From assembly GCA_026224825.1 (NCBI GenBank), contig JAMFRO010000008.1, forward strand, positions 1 to 64,000: a DNA stretch of 64,000 bases, written 5' to 3'. Position numbers and translations under genes: made by a program. Numbering within the stretch: position 1 is the first letter of the stretch; the number at the start of each line of letters is the position of its first letter. This DNA comes from a bacterium (GTDB lineage Bacteria > Pseudomonadota > Alphaproteobacteria > Acetobacterales > Acetobacteraceae). This document shows positions 26,688 through 35,879 of the stretch, piece after piece. The notes below the pieces were generated by a model. That model was not told where the DNA came from and did not search any database. It saw nothing but the letters and a program-made list of their open reading frames with translations.

Positions 26688-27563
26688 ATGGTTGATCTTC
26701 GCGTTGGCTTCGCAGCCCTGGGTATCTCGCTTCTGGCGGCAGCCCCGGCGCTGGCGCAGGAAGCACCAAACTTTTCACATGCCGAGATTGCGGCTGCTGA
26801 AACCAACCTCAACCTCTCGCTCGGCTTCATACACCAGCAATATCATGAAAACCTGGCCCCCGGCGACGATGAGGACGGCTTCGCCCCCGGCTTCGGCGTG
26901 GGCGCCAGCGTGCTGCTGCCCTCCGCCTTTCGCAACATCGATCTCTACAGCGCGCTGTTCTACCAGTTCAACGCTGGCAATCTGAATTATAACGGGCATT
27001 ACGTTAATTATCTAACCGGCGAGACCCGGCCCGGCACCGCCACCGACCGCGCCGTGTTCAACCATATCGAAGGGCGCCTCGGCCTCGGCTTTCCGCTCGA
27101 CAACGGGCAGTTGGAGGTCATCCCCTATTTCACCGCCGGCTACATGGCCTGGAACCGTAATATCGATAACCCCGGCGCCATCGGCACGGATGAATTCTAT
27201 CGCACAGCACTGGTCGGCGTGGGCACGAAGCTGGACGCGACCCTGACCGACAATCTGATCGTCTCGATCAGCGCCCAATGGTCCGCGCTGGTGGCCAGCA
27301 ACATCACCTTCGATACTTTTGGCTTAAGCCATACGATGGGTGATTCCGGCGATGCCCGCATCCAGCTCGGGCTGGACCAGCACGTATCCGGCCCCCTGCA
27401 TGTGTTCGCCACCGCCAGCCTGGAACATTTCAACTATGCGGGCGACCGGTTTAACGCCTCGAACCAGATCCCCATCAGCAGCACCGAATCCCTCTATGTT
27501 CGCGAGCCGCTGAGCACCACTACGCAGCTTGGGGTGAATCTGGGCGTTTCTTATAGCTTCTGA
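26688..27563 (+). CDS. Outer-membrane beta-barrel protein, function unknown
   Basis: About 291 residues from the ATG at 26688; a GTG two codons earlier is an alternative. The signal peptide ends near PALAQ (about 24). The rest alternates polar and hydrophobic residues in beta-strand fashion and ends LGVNLGVSYSF with a terminal Phe, the barrel signature recognised by the BAM complex. No specific family is recognised. A sigma-70-like promoter lies upstream, and a hairpin follows 8 bp after the stop. Confidence 0.75.
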   Translation: MVDLRVGFAALGISLLAAAPALAQEAPNFSHAEIAAAETNLNLSLGFIHQQYHENLAPGDDEDGFAPGFGVGASVLLPSAFRNIDLYSALFYQFNAGNLNYNGHYVNYLTGETRPGTATDRAVFNHIEGRLGLGFPLDNGQLEVIPYFTAGYMAWNRNIDNPGAIGTDEFYRTALVGVGTKLDATLTDNLIVSISAQWSALVASNITFDTFGLSHTMGDSGDARIQLGLDQHVSGPLHVFATASLEHFNYAGDRFNASNQIPISSTESLYVREPLSTTTQLGVNLGVSYSF

Positions 27564-27570
27564 GCAAGCG

Positions 27571-27592
27571 GCAGCTTTTTGAAAAAAGCTGC
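27571..27592 (+). terminator. Hairpin after outer-membrane protein gene
   Basis: GCAGCTTTTT and AAAAAGCTGC form a self-complementary block with a tiny loop, followed by an A-rich stretch (CACAAAAACTTTTG). It lies 8 bp past the stop. The lack of a clean T run makes this a probable, not certain, terminator. Confidence 0.55.
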
Positions 27593-27705
27593 ACAAAAAC
27601 TTTTGTAACTTGGGCCACGGGCTTTGACGCCATGGGACGCCTCCCGTCTGGCCCCCACCTCTGGCCCGAGCGGCTGCTTTTACAAAACAAGCCACGAAGA
27701 GCTAG

Positions 27706-28707
<1,002 letters not shown>

Positions 28708-28709
28708 AA

Positions 28710-29636
28710 ATGAGCCTATGGCCCGGGGCAAAACTGCCCGATCTGAGCGGTAAAACCATCATCATCACCGGGGCCAACAGCGGCATCGGCTATTATGCGG
28801 CACTCGAGCTGGCCAAAGCCGGGGCGCAGGTAACCCTGGCCTGCCGCAGCGCCGAAAAGGGCCAGGCCGCCGCCGCCCGGGTGAATGCCGAGGCCCCCGG
28901 CCGGGCCGTGTTCGCAGCCCTGGATCTGGCGGATCTGAATTCCGTGCGGTCCTTCGCCGCATCCTTCAAGGAGGCGCATGGCAGCCTCGACCTGCTCATC
29001 AACAATGCCGGTGTCATGGCCCTGCCCCAGCGCCATGTCACCGCGCAGGGCTTCGAGCAGCAATTCGGCGTGAATTTTCTGGGGCATTTTCTGCTCACCT
29101 CGCTGCTGCTCACCACGCTGATGAACGCAGCAGCACCCCGCCTTGTGCAGATCTCCTCCATCGCGCACCGCCAGGGCAAAATCGCCTTTGACGATCTGCA
29201 ATACGAGCGCAATTACAAACCCTGGCCGGTGTATCAGCAATCCAAGCTGGCCATGCTGATCTTCGCCGAGGAGCTGCAACGCCGCTCGGATGCCGGCGGC
29301 TGGGGGCTGCTGAGCCTCGCCGCCCACCCCGGCATTGCCGCCACCGAGCTGGTGGCCAACGGGCCGGGCAATAAGAGCCTGCTGGCCATCGCCATGAACA
29401 TCGGCAAGGCGTTTGTGCTGCAACCCGGCGATGCCGGGGCCTGGCCGACCATTCTGGCGGCGGTGGATGCGGCGGCCCAGCCCGGCGCCTATTACGGCCC
29501 GGCGGGGTTCGGCGAGTTCCGCGGCCCGCCGACGCTGGCGAAGATCAAGCCCCAGGCGCTGGATAAAGCCACCGGCGCAAGGCTCTGGGACGTGGCTGAG
29601 CAGCTCACCGGCGCGGAATTCAAACCCGCCCCATAA
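28710..29636 (+). CDS. Short-chain dehydrogenase (retinol dehydrogenase-like)
   Basis: 308 residues from the ATG at 28710, preceded by GGAGGA at the end of hemB. The Rossmann motif TGANSGIG lies at about 20-27, NNAGVM at about 90-95, a conserved ISS Ser, and the catalytic YQQSK. It belongs to the extended WW-oxidoreductase/retinol-dehydrogenase-like SDR group. The substrate is unknown. It may be cotranscribed with hemB and converges with the NDUFAF6-like gene, overlapping it by 17 bp. Confidence 0.88.
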   Translation: MSLWPGAKLPDLSGKTIIITGANSGIGYYAALELAKAGAQVTLACRSAEKGQAAAARVNAEAPGRAVFAALDLADLNSVRSFAASFKEAHGSLDLLINNAGVMALPQRHVTAQGFEQQFGVNFLGHFLLTSLLLTTLMNAAAPRLVQISSIAHRQGKIAFDDLQYERNYKPWPVYQQSKLAMLIFAEELQRRSDAGGWGLLSLAAHPGIAATELVANGPGNKSLLAIAMNIGKAFVLQPGDAGAWPTILAAVDAAAQPGAYYGPAGFGEFRGPPTLAKIKPQALDKATGARLWDVAEQLTGAEFKPAP

Positions 29637-30333
29637 GCCCAGCCCGCAGCACGGCGAGTCTGTCCCACACATTACGCTCAAGCGGGCGCTCATGCGGGCG
29701 TGAGAGATCACGCCTGGTGAAGGCCGCCGGGAGAGCCGCCGCGAGCGCGATGCGAGGCGGCTTGGCACGGAGCAGCTTACGCGCGTGTTCAGCCAGATAG
29801 GCGGGCTCGGTGCCATCCACCGGCAGAAGCGAGCGGTTCTGCCGGGCAAGATAGGGCACCGCGCGCAGAATGCCGGAAATGGCATAGGCCGTGCCCAGAT
29901 CCTCCAGCTCCGGCGAATCGGCACCCAGAAGCTTGCCGGCAATGCGCGCCAGCCGCCCGCCCGTACCGCGCGCATAGGCCAGAAACGCGGGGAAATCGGC
30001 AATCTCATCGGCCTCCGCCTCGCGCGCCGTGATGAGGCAAGCGAGATCCTCAGCGTCGAAAACCCCAGCCTCCAACGCAATCCTCAGGGGCGTCGCGATG
30101 TCATGTTTCCTGGCACTCCCCTCCACCACCTCGCGCCACCATTGCAGCCGGATGAGCGCCAGCATGGGCTCGGATGCCACCTCCCGCGCCCGCGCCAGCT
30201 CGTTATTAAACAAATAGAGAATTGCAAGTAATTCTCGTTTGCATGCAGGCGCGAACAAGGTGCAAAAAAAACGGTCCGGATCCGCATGGCGCAGGCGTGA
30301 AAGAAAGGTTGGGTCGCTTGACGAGGGCATCAA
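29620..30333 (-). CDS. NDUFAF6-like squalene/phytoene-synthase-fold protein
   Basis: 237 residues, shorter than squalene or phytoene synthases (about 280-300). The sequence FNNELARAREVASEP ... IRLQWWREVVEG and the later GTAYAISGILRAVPYLARQ ... LLPVD follow the mitochondrial complex I assembly factor NDUFAF6 pattern. Neither Asp-rich motif of the catalytic enzymes (DDxxD-type) is present at the expected places, so prenyl-diphosphate catalysis is unlikely. A role in respiratory complex assembly is inferred from family resemblance only. Confidence 0.75.
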   Translation of the reverse strand: MMPSSSDPTFLSRLRHADPDRFFCTLFAPACKRELLAILYLFNNELARAREVASEPMLALIRLQWWREVVEGSARKHDIATPLRIALEAGVFDAEDLACLITAREAEADEIADFPAFLAYARGTGGRLARIAGKLLGADSPELEDLGTAYAISGILRAVPYLARQNRSLLPVDGTEPAYLAEHARKLLRAKPPRIALAAALPAAFTRRDLSRPHERPLERNVWDRLAVLRAGLMGRV

Positions 30334-30384
30334 CGCACCATAGCTAATTCTCTACTTATAAACAAAGCTATTGGAGCAAGTCAC

Positions 30385-30993
30385 ATGGCATTTGAACTAC
30401 CCAAGCTGCCCTATTCCACCGATGCGTTCGCCAATCTGGGCGTGTCCCCGGAAACCTTCGAATACCATTACGGCAAGCACCACAATGCCTATGTGGTGGC
30501 GCTGAACGGGCTGGTCGAGAAGAACCCCGACCTGCAAGGCAAATCGCTCGAAGAGCTGATCAAGCTCTCCTACAACAAGCCGGAGCTGGTCCCGGTGTTC
30601 AACAATGCCGGCCAGATCCTCAACCACAACCAGTTCTGGGAAAGCATCAGCCCCACCGGCGGCAAAATCCCGGCCAAGCTGGAAGCCAAGATCATCGCGG
30701 ATTTCGGCTCCGTGGAGGCGTTCAAGGAGCAGTTCAAGCAGGCCGGCGTCACGCAGTTCGGCTCCGGCTGGGCCTGGCTGATCCTGACCCCCGAAGGCAA
30801 GCTCAAAGTCACCAAAACCGCCAATGCGGTTACACCCGTCGCCACCGGCGAGGGCAAGGTGCTGCTGGTGTATGATGTGTGGGAACACGCCTATTACATC
30901 GACTTCCGCAACCGCCGCCCGGATTATATTTCCAACTTCCTGGATAAGATCGCCAATTACGAATACGCCGAGGCGAACTTGCTCTCCGCGTAA
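30385..30993 (+). CDS. sodB: Superoxide dismutase (Fe/Mn family)
   Basis: A 202-residue enzyme with the family start FELPKLPYSTDAF. Metal ligands are HHNAYVVALN (N-terminal His), NHNQFWES, and DVWEHAYYIDFRNRRPDYI (Asp and His). GSGWAWLI is typical. The choice between Fe and Mn is not settled by these motifs, although alphaproteobacterial homologues are usually Fe-type. A strong terminator follows at 31014-31042. Confidence 0.95.
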   Translation: MAFELPKLPYSTDAFANLGVSPETFEYHYGKHHNAYVVALNGLVEKNPDLQGKSLEELIKLSYNKPELVPVFNNAGQILNHNQFWESISPTGGKIPAKLEAKIIADFGSVEAFKEQFKQAGVTQFGSGWAWLILTPEGKLKVTKTANAVTPVATGEGKVLLVYDVWEHAYYIDFRNRRPDYISNFLDKIANYEYAEANLLSA

Positions 30994-31013
30994 TTTTTCG
31001 CGCGCGAAGTGAA

Positions 31014-31042
31014 CCCCCTGGCGGCAACGCCAGGGGGTTTTT
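31014..31042. terminator. Intrinsic terminator between sodB and a GNAT gene
   Basis: CCCCCTGGC and GCCAGGGGG pair around GGCAAC, followed by TTTTTT. It serves sodB and, with its reverse reading, the convergent GNAT gene whose stop is 31045-31047. It shares its stem sequence with the rpmG terminator at 17390. Confidence 0.93.
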
Positions 31043-31044
31043 TG

Positions 31045-31512
31045 TTACAAACTCTTGGCGAAATAGCCGACGGTTTTGCCGTTGGGCAATGTTGCACTGC
31101 CGATGGGCGCAAACCCCATTTTGGCATGAAACGCATCCGAGGCCGGATTCGGCGGATCGGCATTCACCTCGCAGGTGATGCGCTCATGCCCGGCGGCCCG
31201 GGCAGCCTCAAACAGCGCATTGTAAAGTGTGGCGGCACACCCCTGCCCGCGCGCCGCAGCGGCGGTGACGACGCGGTCCACATAGACGAAGCGGGCAAAA
31301 CGGGCGCGGAACCAGAGATAGTTCGGAGAGTCGTAATCGGCCGTCTCATCAAAAGCGATGATGAAGGCGGATGTGCCGATATGCCGGGCGAAGAAAGCCT
31401 GGGCCACGAGATGGGCGAAGCGGGGGGCGTCAGCAAAGGAGAGTTCCTGGGCATACTCGTTGTTGAGGGCGCGCAGGGGCTCCAAAGAGGTGTTAAAATC
31501 AAGAACTTTCAT
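31045..31512 (-). CDS. GNAT-family acetyltransferase
   Basis: A 155-residue predicted acyl-CoA N-acyltransferase. RGQGCAATLYNALFEAARAAG is the acetyl-CoA pyrophosphate-binding block, followed by ITCEVN and an NPASDAFHAKMGFAPIG end that fits the COG3818 subgroup. The substrate is unknown. It converges with sodB and shares its terminator; the gmaS-type gene lies 19 bp upstream. Confidence 0.88.
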   Translation of the reverse strand: MKVLDFNTSLEPLRALNNEYAQELSFADAPRFAHLVAQAFFARHIGTSAFIIAFDETADYDSPNYLWFRARFARFVYVDRVVTAAAARGQGCAATLYNALFEAARAAGHERITCEVNADPPNPASDAFHAKMGFAPIGSATLPNGKTVGYFAKSL

Positions 31513-31531
31513 GAAGGAAGGATGCTACTTT

Positions 31532-32833
31532 TTAACAATCCAGCGTAGCCTTCCGTTCCCACTCAGAAAGATGCGCCGCATACTCATCCCATTCCGCATG
31601 CTTCAATTTCGCATAGGATTTCACGAAGCCTTCGCCAAGTGCCGCGCCGATGGTGGGCGAGGCCTCAAACGCACGCAGAGCATCGAGCAGGTTGAGCGGC
31701 AGGCGTTTGGGGTTTTTGGCGAGATGCCCATCGGTATACATATTGATATCCAGCCGCGGGCCCGGATCGGTTTTTTTGGCGATGCCGTCGAGCCCGGCGG
31801 CGAGCAGCCCGGCCTGCAGGAGGTAGGGGTTGGCAGCACCATCGGCCAGGCGCATCTCGAAGCGGCCGGGCTCGGGGATGCGGATCATATGGGTACGGTT
31901 ATTGCCTGAATAGGTCACGGTATTGGGCGCCCAGGTGGCACCGGAGATGGTGCGCGGCGCGTTGATGCGCTTGTAGGAATTAACAGTCGGGTTGAGCAGA
32001 GCGGCGATGGCGCCGGCATGTTCGATAGCACCGCCGATGAAATGATAGCCGAGCTGTGAAACACCCAACTCACCCGTTTCGTCCTCAAACAGGTTTTTAT
32101 CCCCATCCCACATCGACACATGGGAGTGGCAGCCGGAGCCCGTCAGCCCCAGGAAAGGCTTGGGCATAAAAGTGGCGCGCAGCCCATGCTTCTCGGCAAT
32201 CGACTTGGCCATGAATTTAAAGAACACATGGCGGTCGGCGGTAAGCAGCGCGTCGTCGTAATGCCAGTTCATCTCGAACTGGCCGTTGGCGTCCTCATGG
32301 TCGTTCTGATAAGCACCCCAACCCAAGGCCAGCATCGCATCGCAGATTTCCGTAATAACATCGTAACGGCGCAACAGAGCCGCGGCATCATAACAGGGCT
32401 TGGCGGCAATATCGGCGGGGTCTGAAATCGCGGAACCATCAGGCGTGGTCAGGAAGAATTCGCACTCGACCCCACTCTTCATCTGGTAGCCCATGGCCTT
32501 GGACTGCGCCATCACCTTCTGCAGCACGATGCGCGGCCCCTGTTCCACCGGCTTACCATCCATCCAGATATCGGAGGCAAGCCAGCCCACCTCCGGCTTC
32601 CACGGCAACGGTGTCAGCGTCGTGGGATCGGGGATGGCGAACATATCGGAATCCGCCGGCGAGAGATCCAGCCACGTGGCAAACCCGGCAAAACCCGCGC
32701 CGTTTTTCTGCATACCGGCAATGGCGGCGGCCGGAACCAATTTGGCGCGCTGGGCACCGAACAGATCGGTGTAAGAGATAAGGAAATATTTCAGCCCGAG
32801 TTCTTTGGCTTTTTCAGCCAGGTCGATCGTCAT
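31532..32833 (-). CDS. Glutamine-synthetase-like enzyme, GmaS/GlnT type
   Basis: A 433-residue protein of the glutamine synthetase superfamily. The start KYFLISYTDLFGAQRAKLVP is the GlnT/gamma-glutamylmethylamide synthetase form rather than GlnA. The ligand-binding segments include SGVECEFFL (metal-binding Glu), NGQFEMNW, GSGCHSHVSMW and NRTHMIRIPEPGRFEMR. GmaS ligates methylamine to glutamate; GlnT makes glutamine. The choice is not decidable from sequence, but the mgsABC-like neighbours favour GmaS. It is the last gene of the four-gene unit. Confidence 0.88.
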   Translation of the reverse strand: MTIDLAEKAKELGLKYFLISYTDLFGAQRAKLVPAAAIAGMQKNGAGFAGFATWLDLSPADSDMFAIPDPTTLTPLPWKPEVGWLASDIWMDGKPVEQGPRIVLQKVMAQSKAMGYQMKSGVECEFFLTTPDGSAISDPADIAAKPCYDAAALLRRYDVITEICDAMLALGWGAYQNDHEDANGQFEMNWHYDDALLTADRHVFFKFMAKSIAEKHGLRATFMPKPFLGLTGSGCHSHVSMWDGDKNLFEDETGELGVSQLGYHFIGGAIEHAGAIAALLNPTVNSYKRINAPRTISGATWAPNTVTYSGNNRTHMIRIPEPGRFEMRLADGAANPYLLQAGLLAAGLDGIAKKTDPGPRLDINMYTDGHLAKNPKRLPLNLLDALRAFEASPTIGAALGEGFVKSYAKLKHAEWDEYAAHLSEWERKATLDC

Positions 32834-32849
32834 GTTGCTAATGCCCCGC

Positions 32850-34187
32850 TTAAAAGTTTCTGCCCGGTATCCAATTCGTGCCCGCCAGAGGCACCTGCGC
32901 CATGGCGGCGGCCTCCATCGTCAGCGCCACGAGATCTTCCGGCTCCAGATTATGCACATGGCTCTTGCCGCAAGCCCGCGCGATGGTCTGCGCCTCCAGC
33001 GTGAGCACCGAGAGGTAATTGGCAAGCCGCCGCGCCGCCTTCACGGGGTCGAGCCTTGCTGCCAGGACTGGGTCCTGCGTGGTAATACCAGCCGGGTCGC
33101 GCCCCTCATGCCAATCATCATAAGCCCCTGCTGTGGTGCCGAGTTTCTGGTATTCGGCCTCCAGCTCCGGTGCATTGTCACCCAGCGCAATAAGTGCTGC
33201 CGTACCTATCGCTACAGCATCCGCACCCAACGCCAGCGCCTTCGCCACATCGGCCCCAGTGCGAATCCCACCCGAAACAATCAACTGTACTTTCCGGTGC
33301 ATCCCCATATCCTGCAACGACTGCACGGCCGGGCGAATAGCGGCGAGAATGGGAATCCCGACATGTTCGATGAACACATCCTGTGTGGCCGCCGTGCCGC
33401 CCTGCATCCCGTCCAGCACCACCACATCGGCACCCGCCTTCACAGCCAATGCAATATCGTAATAAGGACGCGAGGCACCAATTTTCACATAAATCGGCTT
33501 CTCCCAGCCGGTCAGCTCGCGCAGCTCCAGAATTTTAATCTCAAGATCATCCGGCCCGGTCCAATCGGGATGTCTGCAGGCAGAGCGCTGATCAATCCCC
33601 TCCGGCAGATTGCGCATCCGTGCCACACGCGGCGAGATCTTCTGCCCCAGCAGCATGCCGCCACCGCCCGGCTTGGCACCCTGCCCCACAACCACCTCAA
33701 TCGCATCGGCCCTGCGCAGGTCAGTCAGGTTCATGCCATAACGCGATGGCAAATACTGGTACACAAGCGTCTGCGAATGCCCGCGCTCCTCCGGCGTCAT
33801 CCCGCCATCGCCCGTGGTGGTGGATGTACCAACCGCCGTAGCCCCGCGCCCCAGCGCCTCCTTGGCATTGCCCGAGAGCGCGCCGAAGGACATGCCGGCA
33901 ATGGTCACCGGTATCTTCAAATGGATCGGCTTCTTGGCAAACCTTGTGCCCAGCACAACATCGGTGCCGCAGCGCTCACGATACCCCTCCAGCGGATAAC
34001 GCGAAACAGACGCACCAAGAAACAGCAGATCATCAAAATGCGGCAGCTTGCGTTTGGCCCCGCCACCGCGAATATCATAAATGCCCGTAGCCGCAGCGCG
34101 CTGAATTTCAGAAATGGTGCCGGGGTCAAAAGTCGCGGAATAACGCGGGCGGGTTTGCGGAATATGCGGCGAAGAATCTTCAGTCAT
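32850..34187 (-). CDS. FMN-dependent glutamate-synthase-like subunit (MgsC/GlxD type)
   Basis: A 445-residue protein of the GltB FMN-binding domain family. SFGALSGNAKEALGRGA near residue 100, GQGAKPGGGGML, the LDGMQGGTAAT segment and SGGIRTGADVAKALALGADAV are phosphate/FMN site motifs. The Cys cluster that binds [3Fe-4S] in archaeal and other GltB-type proteins is missing from the GDNAPELEAEY...GRDPAGITTQDP region. An ARACGKSHVHNLEPEDL motif follows. In the N-methylglutamate pathway the subunit transfers the glutamyl nitrogen to make N-methylglutamate. It lies between the GmaS- and GlxC-type genes. Confidence 0.85.
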   Translation of the reverse strand: MTEDSSPHIPQTRPRYSATFDPGTISEIQRAAATGIYDIRGGGAKRKLPHFDDLLFLGASVSRYPLEGYRERCGTDVVLGTRFAKKPIHLKIPVTIAGMSFGALSGNAKEALGRGATAVGTSTTTGDGGMTPEERGHSQTLVYQYLPSRYGMNLTDLRRADAIEVVVGQGAKPGGGGMLLGQKISPRVARMRNLPEGIDQRSACRHPDWTGPDDLEIKILELRELTGWEKPIYVKIGASRPYYDIALAVKAGADVVVLDGMQGGTAATQDVFIEHVGIPILAAIRPAVQSLQDMGMHRKVQLIVSGGIRTGADVAKALALGADAVAIGTAALIALGDNAPELEAEYQKLGTTAGAYDDWHEGRDPAGITTQDPVLAARLDPVKAARRLANYLSVLTLEAQTIARACGKSHVHNLEPEDLVALTMEAAAMAQVPLAGTNWIPGRNF

Positions 34188-34189
34188 GT

Positions 34190-34903
34190 CTAATAGGCCC
34201 CGGCATTATCAACATGGAAATGATACAATTTGCGCGCCGAGCCATAGCGGGTGAACTCTTCCGGCTTTTCAGAACAACCGGCCTGCTCCAAAAGCCCCGC
34301 AAGAATCTCCTTGTCCTCAGCGCTCATCTCCTTAACTTCGCAGTCCGCACCAAGGCTTTTTACTTCGCCCTTCACAAACAACCGTGCCTCATACAGCGAA
34401 TCCCCCAGCGCCTCCCCGGCATCGCCGCAGATCACCAGATTGCCGGATTGCGCCATGAACGCGCTCATATGCCCGGCATTGCCCTTCACCACGATATCGA
34501 CCCCTTTCATGGAAATCCCACACCGCGCCGCCGCATTGCCGTCGATAATAAGAAGCCCGCCATGCGCCGTGGCACCGGCCGATTGGCTGGCATCGCCCTT
34601 CACATGCACCAGCCCGGACATCATATTCTCCGCCACCCCCGTGCCGGCATTGCCCTGAATGGTGATGGACGCGCCATCATTCATCCCTGCGCAATAATAC
34701 CCAGCATGGCCCGCGATGGTGATGGACACGGTCGCCGTAACCCCCACCGCAATGGCATGCGCACCGCGCGGATTGAGCACATTCCATTCCGTGCGGTTGG
34801 TTTTATCCTCCAGCCCCTGCAAGGCCGCATTCAAACTGCGCAGCTCCTCCTGGGCGAGATCAAAAATTACAGCATCCAGCAGCGTCTTCTGCAAGGCACT
34901 CAT
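34190..34903 (-). CDS. Glutamate-synthase GXGXG-motif subunit (MgsB/GlxC type)
   Basis: A 237-residue protein made of a right-handed beta-helix with repeated G-x-x-G-x-x-G turns (ITIQGNAGTGVAE, VHVKGDASQSAG, LIIDGNAAARCG, IVVKGNAGHMSA, LVICGDAGEALGDS). This is the C-terminal domain of glutamate synthase as a separate subunit. It overlaps the amidotransferase gene by 4 bp upstream and is 2 bp from the FMN subunit, showing an operon. Confidence 0.88.
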   Translation of the reverse strand: MSALQKTLLDAVIFDLAQEELRSLNAALQGLEDKTNRTEWNVLNPRGAHAIAVGVTATVSITIAGHAGYYCAGMNDGASITIQGNAGTGVAENMMSGLVHVKGDASQSAGATAHGGLLIIDGNAAARCGISMKGVDIVVKGNAGHMSAFMAQSGNLVICGDAGEALGDSLYEARLFVKGEVKSLGADCEVKEMSAEDKEILAGLLEQAGCSEKPEEFTRYGSARKLYHFHVDNAGAY

Positions 34904-35778
34904 GCCGCGCGCTCCCAGAAATAAACCTGCCCCGGCTCGGGCTCGAACAGTTTCGCACCCTCGATGCCGGGCAGGTCTGCCAAAGCCCGGTACTCCGAAC
35001 CAAAGGCGACATAATCATCCGTCTCCGCCATCACCGCGGGCTTGCAGGCCACCGGGTCGCGCAGCACGCCAAAACCGTTCTCGGTACCCACAACAAACGT
35101 ATAAAACCCATCAAGCCTGTCCAGCGCATTATGCAGCGCCTCGTCGAGCTTTTTGCCCTCGCGCAACTGGTGCGAGAGAAAACCCGCAGCCACCTCGGTA
35201 TCATTCTGCGTGGCAAAACTGATACCTTCCCGTATCAAAATCCGGCGTACATCGTTATGGTTTGAGAGCGAACCATTATGCACCAGGCATTGGTCCGCAC
35301 CAGTGGAAAACGGATGCGCGCCCTCGGTCGTCACAGCGGATTCCGTCGCCATGCGCGTATGCCCGATGGCATGGCTGCCGGACATTCCCGCCAAACCAAA
35401 ACGCTTGGCCACATCCTCGGGCAGACCCGTGCCCTTGAACAATTCCATCCGCGCCCCGGAGGCGACGATGGTGATCTCCGCATGCTGCGCCAACGCCGCC
35501 CGCACCTCCGCCTCGCGCTCAGCGGCAAAGGAAACAACGGCATGGTCGTCATGCGCCACGCAAACCAACCCCAGCCCGGCGGCCAGTGCCTGCACATCAA
35601 ACCCGGGCTTGGCGCGCAGCGTAAACTTGCGCTGCCCCGCCACACCCTGGCCGTAAATGGCAAAACCGGCGGAGTCCGGCCCACGGTCGGTGAGCACGGT
35701 GAGCATGCCGCTCAACAGCCGCCCGAGTTCGGGTTCCAATCTGGCGTTCTTCAGGAACAGTCCGGCAATGCCACACAT
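34900..35778 (-). CDS. Class II glutamine amidotransferase (MgsA/GlxB type)
   Basis: A 292-residue Ntn-type amidotransferase beginning MCGIAGLF, where Cys2 is the nucleophile after Met removal. RGPDSAGFAIYG (about 34-45) and GHTRMATES (about 140-148) match GltB/PurF-type glutaminase sites; HNGSLSNHNDVRR follows. As the first gene of the quartet it would supply ammonia or glutamyl nitrogen to the MgsBC-like subunits. The start follows TCCTGCAAGGAG-like sequence in the leader. Confidence 0.9.
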   Translation of the reverse strand: MCGIAGLFLKNARLEPELGRLLSGMLTVLTDRGPDSAGFAIYGQGVAGQRKFTLRAKPGFDVQALAAGLGLVCVAHDDHAVVSFAAEREAEVRAALAQHAEITIVASGARMELFKGTGLPEDVAKRFGLAGMSGSHAIGHTRMATESAVTTEGAHPFSTGADQCLVHNGSLSNHNDVRRILIREGISFATQNDTEVAAGFLSHQLREGKKLDEALHNALDRLDGFYTFVVGTENGFGVLRDPVACKPAVMAETDDYVAFGSEYRALADLPGIEGAKLFEPEPGQVYFWERAA

Positions 35779-35879
35779 GGTCTAGTCTACTCCTCTGTCC
35801 TGCAAGGAGAATAACCGGGCCGGGCGGGAGCGTCAACTGGAAAGAATAAACAATTCTTGATAGGAAATTTTAGCGGCCC

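Noticed and set aside
28716-30080. 454-codon open frame on the minus strand across the SDR gene
   Set aside because: It lies opposite the SDR gene and out of frame with the NDUFAF6-like gene; its translation is low-complexity and lacks family features.
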